A model generated the notes under the pieces. That model was not told the origin of the DNA and did not search any database. It saw only the letters and a list, made by a program, of their open reading frames with translations. Both the position numbers and the translations under genes were made by a program. DNA of 60,837 nucleotides from an uncultured Schlesneria sp. (lineage in GTDB: Bacteria > Planctomycetota > Planctomycetia > Planctomycetales > Planctomycetaceae): contig CAIULL010000027.1 of assembly GCA_903899985.1 (NCBI GenBank), positions 1 through 60,837 on the forward strand, in the 5' to 3' direction. Below, piece after piece: positions 17,869 through 25,658 of the stretch; positions within the stretch are counted from its first letter, which is position 1; each line of letters begins with the position of its first letter.

Positions 17869-18432
17869 TTAGCCCGGTACCGTCATCGGTTCCCCACATT
17901 GAGGGCAAATCATACTTCGCCCTTTGTGAGCGGTACTCACCCGGAATCGCTTGCCACAAATACATGTGAAACGAATTCGGTCCGACGACTCTTTCGTATC
18001 ATCCTGTCGGGCTTTCGACCAGACCGCCTCGGCCACTTGACGGATGGTCGCAATCAGCTGTTCGGGTTCGACGGGTTTCGTTAAATATTCATCAGCCCCC
18101 ACGCGTTTCGCTAATGCCCGGGACTCGTCGCTGTCAATTGCGCTGAAGATCAGAATGGGGATCGTATCATCAGAATGCTTCAGGCGATCACAAATCTCGA
18201 AACCCGATTCACCCGGCAAGATGAGGTCCAGGATCACAAAGTCAGGCTTTTGCATCACAAAGGATGACTGTGCCTGGCCGCCGTCTTTGGCAATTTTGAC
18301 AGACATCCCATGATGTTCCAAAATCAGCTTCGTTGCATTTGCAGAATCCGCGTCATCCTCGACGAGTAACACAAGGTTGACTGTTACACCAACATTCGCG
18401 AGCTGCGACCAACGATCACCATTCACGGGCAT
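17869..18432 (-). CDS. Response regulator receiver fused to a zinc-ribbon-like tail
   Basis: A 187-residue protein with a receiver domain (about residues 18-138): the acidic pair LLVEDDAD, the phospho-acceptor Asp in FVILDLILPG, the Ser/Thr position in ILIFSAID and the Lys in DEYLTKPVEP. There is no DNA-binding output domain. The last 35 residues read FTCICGKRFRV...ICPQCGEPMTVP, with two Cys pairs (CxC and CPxC) that look like a small zinc ribbon. Such tails are common in planctomycete proteins. No histidine kinase is adjacent. The ATG at 18432 was chosen over the GTG one codon earlier. The next gene on the strand is the FHA protein, suggesting a mixed His-Asp and Ser/Thr signalling pair. Confidence 0.88.
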   Translation of the reverse strand: MPVNGDRWSQLANVGVTVNLVLLVEDDADSANATKLILEHHGMSVKIAKDGGQAQSSFVMQKPDFVILDLILPGESGFEICDRLKHSDDTIPILIFSAIDSDESRALAKRVGADEYLTKPVEPEQLIATIRQVAEAVWSKARQDDTKESSDRIRFTCICGKRFRVSTAHKGRSMICPQCGEPMTVPG

Positions 18433-18909
18433 CACCAGTTTATTCCGTTTCGCGTCAATGGATAAGGGAAGTTTACAGGCCCGAAATCACGTAACAGCGA
18501 AGTCAATCGCATTATATCCTTTTTGCAGACAATGATTCATTGTCACGGGGCGAAGTTCGCGATCTTGCGACTCCCGTTTGTGTGAGTACTTGAATACCTT
18601 AAAACTGAAGTTGAAGCAACTACGTATTTGAATCTAATCTGACGAATTCTAGATCCCAAGCAGTGATTTGCCCAAGATTTAAGACAAGATTCAGGCAACA
18701 GAATTTTGCGTGAAGAGAGGAAAAAGGGTTCGACAAGAAACGATGAATATTTGATGAACAGAATCGGTTTGAATCATGATTTCGATAAAACCTCTGATCA
18801 ACAGAATTGAAAATTTCTCCACTCGTAGACTTTCGCTACAACAATTCTGACTCGTTCGAATACCATTTGCTAACGAATTCCTGAACTCAAAAGAATTGAG
18901 GCATTTACA
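18433..18909. other. AT-rich divergent promoter region
   Basis: About 475 bases between the divergent response regulator and the DDAH-like gene. It is richer in A and T than the flanking genes. A 161-codon minus-strand frame that reaches across the region (18691-19176) runs antisense into the DDAH-like gene and has no recognisable family features. No RNA gene or strong repeat was seen; it presumably holds both promoters. Confidence 0.5.
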
Positions 18910-19737
18910 ATGCATGCACTGAATCAGCCGACAATTCTGATGTGTCCACCTGATTTCTACGGAATCGAATACGAAATCAACCCGTGGATGAGTCGCAATA
19001 CACCCAATGATCCCGCTCGATCTCGCATCCAGTGGCTCGGACTGCATGATTTGCTGGTCACGCTTGGAGTGGATGTGCGGCTGATGGAACCGGTCAAAGG
19101 TCTTCCCGATCTCGTATTTACCGCAAACGCCGGCCTGGTATGGAAGGACAAGGTTTTTCTTGCTTCCTTCCGACATTCCGCACGACAGGGTGAAACGCCT
19201 TGGGATGAAGCCTGGTTCCAGGCTGCAGGATTCGAAACATTTTTATTGCCATCACCGCTGAACTTTGAGGGAGCTGGTGACGCGCTGTTTTGTGGCGACA
19301 CTTTATATGGTGGATATCTCGTCCGTAGTGATGCCTCAGCCATGCAGTGGCTCGGAAATCGAATGGGATGCCGTGTTATTCCACTGCAACTCGTTGACGA
19401 TCATTACTACCATCTCGATACTTGCTTTTGTCCCTTGGATGCCAAGACCGCGATGTATTTTCCGGCCGCATTCGACGACTACGCTCGCCGTGCATTATCG
19501 CAGATCCCACAACTGATCCCGGTGCATCCTGACGAAGCATCTCGATTTGCCTGTAATGCAGTTGTCGTTGGTCGCCATGTTGTGTTGAACACAGGCTGCC
19601 CGCGTCTTGAGGCTGATTTATTATCACATGGTTTTATTCCCCATTCCACGCCTTTGGAAGAATTCCTCAAGGCAGGGGGAAGCGCAAAATGTTTGACGCT
19701 TCGTCTGGACGGCGAAGAAGCGGCAATCTGGCCGTGA
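18910..19737 (+). CDS. DDAH/arginine deiminase-like amidinohydrolase
   Basis: A 275-residue member of the guanidino-group-modifying superfamily that includes dimethylarginine dimethylaminohydrolase (releases citrulline and dimethylamine) and arginine deiminase. Catalytic positions are visible in the expected order: FTANAG near residue 71, the FEGAGDAL acid block near 117-124, the YYHLDTCFCPLD His block near 160, and the nucleophile Cys in GGSAKCLTLRL near 260. The length fits the short DDAH-like group rather than the 400-residue ArcA. The start has a GAGG element eight bases upstream. It is convergent with the photolyase gene, with only 10 bases between stops. Exact substrate (arginine, methylarginine or another guanidine) is open. 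Confidence 0.88.
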   Translation: MHALNQPTILMCPPDFYGIEYEINPWMSRNTPNDPARSRIQWLGLHDLLVTLGVDVRLMEPVKGLPDLVFTANAGLVWKDKVFLASFRHSARQGETPWDEAWFQAAGFETFLLPSPLNFEGAGDALFCGDTLYGGYLVRSDASAMQWLGNRMGCRVIPLQLVDDHYYHLDTCFCPLDAKTAMYFPAAFDDYARRALSQIPQLIPVHPDEASRFACNAVVVGRHVVLNTGCPRLEADLLSHGFIPHSTPLEEFLKAGGSAKCLTLRLDGEEAAIWP

Positions 19738-19747
19738 GCAGATCCCG

Positions 19748-21196
19748 CTACTTCGGCTGCTTGATCTGTGAAAGCGCTTGAAGTGCTCGAATTCTTGCTT
19801 CGTTGTGATCAACAATCGGGTACGGATACGTTTTACCGAGACGGACTGCGGCCTCTTCGAGAACATTTTCCGGTGCCGTCCAAGGGGCATGCAGAAACTC
19901 GCTGGGAAGGTGTCGTAATTCCGGTAACCACCGTCGAAGATATTCTCCATTCGGATCAAATTTTTCGGACTGACTTATCGGGTTGAAGAAGCGAAAATAC
20001 GGCGCAGCGTCTGCTCCGCAACCTGCAGTCCATTGCCACCCCAGCGTGTTGCTGGCGAGATCGGCATCCACCAGTGTATCCCAAAACCATTCGGTTCCGC
20101 GCTGCCAGGGTATCAGTAAGTCTTTGACAAGGAACGAAGCGGTAATCATACGAACACGATTGTGCATCCACCCCGTATTCCAGAGTTCTCTCATTCCTGC
20201 ATCAACGATCGGATATCCCGTTTGTCCGCGCTGCCATGCTGCCAGTCCGTCAGCATCTTCTCGCCAGGGAAATCGCAAGAACTCGGTCCGCAACGGTTCT
20301 CTGGTCGTCTTTGGGAAATGAAACAACAGGTGGTACGCGAATTCTCGCCAGCCGATTTCTTTCAGAAACGTATCGGCACCCTTAGTTTCGCGACCCCCTC
20401 CCTGCTCTTTGACAAGACGATGCGTTGCCTGCCAGATTGTTCGCGGGCTGATTTCACCGAAATGCAAATACGGAGACAGCCTCGATGTCCCCCGCCGGGC
20501 CGGCTGGTCACGAGCAACGTCGTAATCAAACACGGTCGATTCGAGAAATCGTTCTAATTCTGTGGCTGCCGAATTCGTTCCGGTTTGCCATGACGATTTT
20601 AAGCCGGAATCCCATGAAATTGTCGGCAGGAGGCCCAGTTGATCAAGCATCAACGAGCCGGGCCATTGATCAGGCGGTGCCAATCGTCGTGGGCGCGGCA
20701 AAGGCTGTTCGGGGGGATTGCGGTTAAGGCACGATTTCCAGAACGGAGTGAATACCTGGTAGGGGCGTCCCTCTTTCGTTTGCACTTCCCATGGCTCGAA
20801 TAACAGTTGGCCATTGAAGCTTTCGGCTGTGATCCCTCGATTTCGTAATTCTGACTTAACTCGAGAATCACGCAAGATACTCGCAGGTTCGTAGCAGCGA
20901 GTCCAAAAGACAGCTTGCGCGTGCGTTTCGTCAATGGCCGCGATCAGTTGCGAAAGCGCGTCGCCTTGCCGGATGATAAGTCGCGAGCCGAGAGATGTCA
21001 GCTCGTTGCTGAGTCGATCAAGAGAATGGTGCAACCACCAGCGACTGGCAGCGCCAGGTGGCCAATCCGATTGATCAGATTCGTCGGCGATATAAATGGG
21101 GATAACAGGTCGACCGTGATTTATCGCAGCCGCCAAGGCGGGCTGGTCTTCCAGTCTTAAGTCTCGCCGAAACCAGACAAGACTTGGCTGAATCAC
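19748..21196 (-). CDS. phrB: Deoxyribodipyrimidine photolyase (class I cryptochrome/photolyase family)
   Basis: A 482-residue flavoprotein that repairs UV-induced cyclobutane pyrimidine dimers with blue light. The N-terminal antenna domain begins LVWFRRDLRLEDQPAL and fills about residues 1-165. The C-terminal FAD domain contains the landmarks WREFAYHLLFHFP, YPIVDAGMRELWNTGWMHNRVRM, and then TLGWQWTAGCGADAAPYFRFFNP. These fit CPD photolyases of class I. The start is a GTG whose first base pair overlaps the stop of the MerR-type gene (GTGA overlap at 21193-21196), so translation is probably coupled to the regulator upstream. Confidence 0.94.
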   Translation of the reverse strand: MIQPSLVWFRRDLRLEDQPALAAAINHGRPVIPIYIADESDQSDWPPGAASRWWLHHSLDRLSNELTSLGSRLIIRQGDALSQLIAAIDETHAQAVFWTRCYEPASILRDSRVKSELRNRGITAESFNGQLLFEPWEVQTKEGRPYQVFTPFWKSCLNRNPPEQPLPRPRRLAPPDQWPGSLMLDQLGLLPTISWDSGLKSSWQTGTNSAATELERFLESTVFDYDVARDQPARRGTSRLSPYLHFGEISPRTIWQATHRLVKEQGGGRETKGADTFLKEIGWREFAYHLLFHFPKTTREPLRTEFLRFPWREDADGLAAWQRGQTGYPIVDAGMRELWNTGWMHNRVRMITASFLVKDLLIPWQRGTEWFWDTLVDADLASNTLGWQWTAGCGADAAPYFRFFNPISQSEKFDPNGEYLRRWLPELRHLPSEFLHAPWTAPENVLEEAAVRLGKTYPYPIVDHNEARIRALQALSQIKQPK

Positions 21197-22116
21197 GATG
21201 CAAGTTCATTGGGGGTAGTCGGCGTTCCAATTCGACGAATCGCTTTTGCGAATGAGTGCAGCTGTTGCATTGAGTCGCAGTGGCAACAGTAAGTTAGCCT
21301 CGTACGAATCTCGTCGTTGAAGGCTCGACCACCAATGACCAGAGCCGCTCCAACAGATTCGGCGGCATCGGACAGCTTTTTGAAATCGCACGCGAATTGA
21401 TCGACGTCATTAATTTTCACCGAGGCAGCAAGCCAGAATAGCTTGGGTCTTGTATCGAGAATTGCGCGAACCATAGAGTCAAATGGAATCGCAGTTCCAA
21501 GCGAATTCGCGTTCCAGCCAGCGTCCCGAAGCACTAGTTCGGTCATCGTCGTCGGCAGCGAATAGGTATCGCCTGTCAGTGTCCCGCCGATTGCTGTCCA
21601 GTGTGGATCAGTAGGGGGGAGCAAATGCCGCAATTCAAAAAGTATTCGTTGAGCGACCTCGCAACTGCGGCGTTCCTGGTAAATATCTGCCGAATGATCT
21701 TCCCAAAGCCGACCAATTTCTGCGAAAGCAGGGCATAGCAGCTTATCGCAAATCGAACTGATGCTGTGCTCTGCCTTGTAAATGTCAAATACAAGCTGCC
21801 AAGCCCGATCTCCATCACCCTTGATGAGCGCATCGCTGACCATCTGCACAGCCCGATCCGGCCCGGTGACAGTTCGATCCACTACATTTGATGATTGGAG
21901 TGAAGGGCTAGGTACACCGAAGCCCTCGAGGCTGATGATATTGATGTCATGATTGCGTTCCTTGACGAATCGCAACACGTCGCTGACAGGTAGCTTACGA
22001 TGTCCACCCTCGGTTTTGATTGTTTTAATCAAGCCCCGATCACACCAACGCTTGAGCGTTGACTCACTTACGCCGATTGCTCGTGAAACTTGTCTGGGCG
22101 TCAACATGTCGACCAT
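21193..22116 (-). CDS. MerR-type regulator with degenerate B12-binding-like domain (CarH/LitR-like)
   Basis: A regulator of about 307 residues. The N-terminus is a MerR-type winged helix (MLTPRQVSRAIGVSESTLKRWCDRG, then GGHRKLPVSDVLRFV). The rest matches the helical-bundle plus cobalamin-domain layout of the light sensors CarH and LitR: LWEDHSADIYQERR aligns with the Wx9EH motif, and GDTYSLP...LRDAGWN aligns with the cobalamin-binding DxHxxG block. In both places the key His is replaced, by Arg and by Tyr, so classical adenosylcobalamin binding looks unlikely. It overlaps the photolyase gene by 4 bases, the usual target of this regulator group. The start is uncertain: ATG at 22116 or 22107, or TTG at 22122 with an AAGGG element. 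Confidence 0.85.
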   Translation of the reverse strand: MVDMLTPRQVSRAIGVSESTLKRWCDRGLIKTIKTEGGHRKLPVSDVLRFVKERNHDINIISLEGFGVPSPSLQSSNVVDRTVTGPDRAVQMVSDALIKGDGDRAWQLVFDIYKAEHSISSICDKLLCPAFAEIGRLWEDHSADIYQERRSCEVAQRILFELRHLLPPTDPHWTAIGGTLTGDTYSLPTTMTELVLRDAGWNANSLGTAIPFDSMVRAILDTRPKLFWLAASVKINDVDQFACDFKKLSDAAESVGAALVIGGRAFNDEIRTRLTYCCHCDSMQQLHSFAKAIRRIGTPTTPNELAS

Positions 22117-22998
22117 CGGCAAAACATCCCTTGTTCGTCTGACTATTGGGTAATCAGGGGGTCAAAATTGAAAAATCACGTTGGAATTTGGCTGATTAAC
22201 CTGAGAACAGGGCCGAGACATAACACTGACTTAGACTTCGTTTTTACTGTTACGTCAGGCCGAATGTTTCTAGTCACGCTTGGCCAATTTTCAACCCTCG
22301 AATTTCAACGTCTCCCATATTTTTACCTTCATTTCATCTGATTCATTTCAGCCCACTCAAATTGGCCTGAAGGCGAAATTGTCTTAAAACTCATTGAGAA
22401 ATCGCCACCGAGTAAATTTTCAACGCGAAAACCCACAATAAATTTTATCGTCAATTCGATCCCGCTGCTGAAACGCAACCTTTTGTCATTATTTCAGCGT
22501 ATTTTGTTATAAGGTCACAAATTAAACCCACTGTGTTAAACGGCTACTGACAACACAAAGAGCTTCTTTTTGCTGAGCTTCTGTCACAAACACCGATCAC
22601 CGTAATTCACTACAACGACCGCTACCTCAAGGTTAACACCCCTTTGGATTCGGAGTCAACAACATTGTGCGTTCTGTATTGTAAGAGAGCGACAATTCAG
22701 GGAAAAACCGATGAAAATCATTAAAAGGCTCGTACATGACGAGCTTCCACCCCTGAAAACGAATCTTTTTGATTGATTTTTGACGCAAGAAATGTGTACG
22801 TATGTATTTTTTATGTGAATTGAAAAAATACGGATTGCTTTGGGCTGTGGTCAAACACGAGTAGGCATATTTAACTTGCGAGAGTGGCCCCAATTTCATT
22901 GGACGTTTTAGATTTTGGAAAAGCCCTGCTTGAGAGTCTGGCTATTCGCGCACGCTAATTTGCGACGCCCTGACACCTTCCACAAAAACCTATCGTCA
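22117..22998. other. Long AT-rich gap upstream of the photolyase operon
   Basis: Almost 880 bases without a supported gene, clearly more AT-rich than the neighbours. It holds the promoter of the MerR-photolyase operon at its left end and the 3' flank of mgtE at its right end. A TGTGTT/AACACA inverted repeat with a 14-base spacer lies at 22532-22557. An 88-codon minus-strand frame (22633-22899) has no recognisable motif. A regulator operator or a small RNA is possible but not shown. Confidence 0.45.
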
Positions 22999-24381
22999 TC
23001 ACTTCAAAAGAGTACCACTCAACACCATCGTGGAGACCGAAAAATAGATCACAAGGCCCGTGACATCGACGAATGTCGCAACGAAGGGCGCGGACGATGT
23101 GGCCGGATCCAGTCCCAGTTTTTTTAGCCCGAAAGGGAGCATTGAACCAATGACCGATCCCCACAAGACGATCGCCACGAGAGAAAGGCTGACAGCAACG
23201 CCGACTTGGATCCAATGCGGGCCATAGACATCCGAAAAAGCACTCCAGATGGCAATTCGAAGGAATCCGATTGAGCCGAGGATCACCCCCAGGATGGCGC
23301 CGGACAGCAATTCACGGCGGAAGACCCTGATCCAGTCACTCAACCGAATCTCGCCAACCGCCAGCGCACGGACAATTAATGTTGCTGCCTGTGATCCAGA
23401 GTTCCCGCCACTGGAAATGATCAGTGGAATAAAAAGCGCCAATACGACGGCTTTCGCGATCTGATGCTCGAAGTACCCCATTGCGGTCGCTGTGAGCAGT
23501 TCTCCCAGAAACAAGATCACCAGCCAGGTTGCACGCTTATGAACCATGGTCAGCAGTGGCGTCGTGGCATAGGGTTCACTCAATGCCTCCAATCCCCCGA
23601 ATTTTTGCGCGTCTTCAGTCGCTGCTTGTTCTGCGACATCGAGCACATCGTCGATTGTCACGATTCCCACGAGCTTGTTGTGATCGTCAATGACCGGCAG
23701 AGCGGTACGGTCATACCGGCGGAAGACTTCGATCGCCGATCGTTTCAGGTCGGTCGCCCTCAATGAAACAAAGTTAGTATCCATCAAACGTTCGATCGTC
23801 GTGTGGATCGGAGCAAGAAGAATCTGTCGGATTCGTAGATCGTCGATTAAATGCATGTCGTGGTCGACGACGTAAACCACATTCAGTGACTCGCTGTCTT
23901 GACCGTGTCGTCGGACGTGATCAAGGACGTGTTCGACAGTCCAATTTGACCGTACTGCAACAAAATCGGGAGACATCAGTCGACCGACGCTGTCTTCCGG
24001 ATATTCCAAAAGTGATCGCGCGATTGCCTGCTGCTGTGCGGAAAGTGTTCGCAGGTGTTTCTCGCGGTCGCTTTCGTTAAGTTCTTCCAGCAGCGCGGTC
24101 CGATCATCGGCCGACATATCGTTGAACAGGGCGCCAGCATCAGCAGGATCCAGGCTTTCCAGCAAGAAATGCTGAGTTTGTCGATCAAGGTATTCGAAGA
24201 TCAGTGTCCGTTGCGGACCATGCAACAGTTGGAATGCCGCCCGTTCATCTTCGTCGCTCAGGTCTTCAAACAATTCGGCAATGTCGGCGGGCTGCCACAT
24301 GTCCAGAACTTCGCTGAGCGTTGTCCCGTCGCGCGTCTCAATCAATTCACGAATTTCGGGAAGCATCAGCTTGCTGAGCAT
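22999..24381 (-). CDS. mgtE: Magnesium transporter MgtE
   Basis: A 460-residue Mg2+ channel of the MgtE family in the inner membrane. The cytoplasmic N domain (about residues 10-125) contains the repeated PADIAELFEDL and PADAGALFNDMSADDRTALLEEL helices. Two CBS domains follow (about 135-260; TIERLMDTNFVSLRATD, LPVIDDHNKLVGIVTIDDVLDV). The last 190 residues hold five membrane helices, ending PFVATFVDVTGLVIYFSVSTMVL, where the pore Asp lies. A TTG start at 24396 would overlap moeA; the ATG at 24381, 9 bases after the moeA stop, is preferred, though neither has a strong ribosome site. It is the distal gene after moeA, and the pairing has no obvious functional reason. Confidence 0.95.
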   Translation of the reverse strand: MLSKLMLPEIRELIETRDGTTLSEVLDMWQPADIAELFEDLSDEDERAAFQLLHGPQRTLIFEYLDRQTQHFLLESLDPADAGALFNDMSADDRTALLEELNESDREKHLRTLSAQQQAIARSLLEYPEDSVGRLMSPDFVAVRSNWTVEHVLDHVRRHGQDSESLNVVYVVDHDMHLIDDLRIRQILLAPIHTTIERLMDTNFVSLRATDLKRSAIEVFRRYDRTALPVIDDHNKLVGIVTIDDVLDVAEQAATEDAQKFGGLEALSEPYATTPLLTMVHKRATWLVILFLGELLTATAMGYFEHQIAKAVVLALFIPLIISSGGNSGSQAATLIVRALAVGEIRLSDWIRVFRRELLSGAILGVILGSIGFLRIAIWSAFSDVYGPHWIQVGVAVSLSLVAIVLWGSVIGSMLPFGLKKLGLDPATSSAPFVATFVDVTGLVIYFSVSTMVLSGTLLK

Positions 24382-24389
24382 TTTTTGTT

Positions 24390-25616
24390 TTACCAACCGT
24401 AGGTTTCAAGTTCGTCGCCGACTCGGTACTGACGAGCCTCGCCTGAAAGATAGGCCATTCCATTCGCTGCAGCGGTACCACAGAGATTGGACGAACCATG
24501 CCAAGGGACGAGCGTGACAGCAAGACTGCCCGCCTCCCAAGTCAAACGAGCCGGATGATACGTCGGGCGGTCTGTTCGGGTCGAGTAATCATGCTCAAGT
24601 TTCGCCAAATTCGGCGGAACAATTGCTGGTTCGACTCCCATCAATCGCCGAATGGCTGCGCGAACAAACAATTCGCAGCAGACCAGGCTGCTGACGGGAT
24701 TACCAGGTAAGCCAAAAACGTAACAGACAGAACAATTCCCATGATCCGATTGGTCGCTTCTGTCCCGTATTCCAAACCAGATCGGCTTACCCGGCTTCAT
24801 TTCGACCTTATGAAAGACTTCTGACACACCCATTTCAGCAAGTGTACTCGGCACAAGATCAAGCGTACCAGCCGAGACGCCACCAGAAAGCACAAGGATG
24901 TCACTCGTCAGACCCTCGTGAATTTTCCGTCGCAGCTCGTCGCGTTCGTCACGCGCGATACCGAGTCTTACCGGAACACCCCCAGCTGACTCGATCTGTG
25001 CGGCCAGCATCGATGCATTGGAATTTCGGATCTGCGCAGGTCCCGGTCTTTCTTCGATCGGTACTAATTCGTCTCCTGTCGCGAGGACTGCAACTTTAGG
25101 GCGACGGCGCGTGGGGACAACGGCGTATCCCATTTCAGCGAGAGTTCCGATTCGAGCACCGTTTAAGACGAGACCAGCGCTCAGCACACAGTCTCCGGCT
25201 CGAACGGATGTTCCGCGCAGGATGACGTTTGTCCCTGCTTGCGGCGACACCGTTTTAATGAGGACCTGATCACCTTCACGCGAGGTTTCCTCAATCTTGA
25301 CGACGACGTCGGCACCCTCAGGTATCGGGGCACCCGTCATGATCTGGGCCGCCTCGCCCACCCCGACTTTCCTCGTGGGGACACGGCCAGCCGTGATGGT
25401 TTCTATCACGCGAAGCGACGAAACGCCGCTGGTAACGTCGTTCGAGCGGACCGCGTAACCATCCATCAACGACTTGTCGAATGGTGGAATGTCATCTGGA
25501 CAACAGATGTCTTTCCCAAGCACGAGTCCGAGCGAGTCTTCCAGAGCAATCTCTGAAAGACCGAACGGTAAGACCGTTGCCAACAATTTTTCGAGAGCTG
25601 AGGCAACCGTCAGCAT
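24390..25616 (-). CDS. moeA: Molybdopterin molybdenumtransferase
   Basis: A 408-residue enzyme that inserts molybdate into adenylated molybdopterin in molybdenum cofactor synthesis. Family blocks appear in order: PPFDKSLMDGYAVRS (about residue 45), the MTGAPIPEGADVVVKIEE block (about 93), VAVLATGDELV (about 175), the MoCF signature VLSGGVSAGTLDLVPSTL (about 247) and KVEMKPGKPIWFG, then GLPGNPVSSLVCCELFV. The C-terminal domain is complete. No other Mo-cofactor gene lies in the window. It sits between the BBP7 outer membrane protein upstream (43-base gap) and mgtE downstream on the same strand. Confidence 0.95.
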   Translation of the reverse strand: MLTVASALEKLLATVLPFGLSEIALEDSLGLVLGKDICCPDDIPPFDKSLMDGYAVRSNDVTSGVSSLRVIETITAGRVPTRKVGVGEAAQIMTGAPIPEGADVVVKIEETSREGDQVLIKTVSPQAGTNVILRGTSVRAGDCVLSAGLVLNGARIGTLAEMGYAVVPTRRRPKVAVLATGDELVPIEERPGPAQIRNSNASMLAAQIESAGGVPVRLGIARDERDELRRKIHEGLTSDILVLSGGVSAGTLDLVPSTLAEMGVSEVFHKVEMKPGKPIWFGIRDRSDQSDHGNCSVCYVFGLPGNPVSSLVCCELFVRAAIRRLMGVEPAIVPPNLAKLEHDYSTRTDRPTYHPARLTWEAGSLAVTLVPWHGSSNLCGTAAANGMAYLSGEARQYRVGDELETYGW

Positions 25617-25658
25617 AGTGCTACTTCACGCGGTTTCAATCGGGTTTCGAAGAATGAA

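Noticed and set aside
22633-22899. An 88-codon minus-strand frame in the AT-rich gap
   Set aside because: No recognisable motif or ribosome site; composition looks like intergenic sequence.
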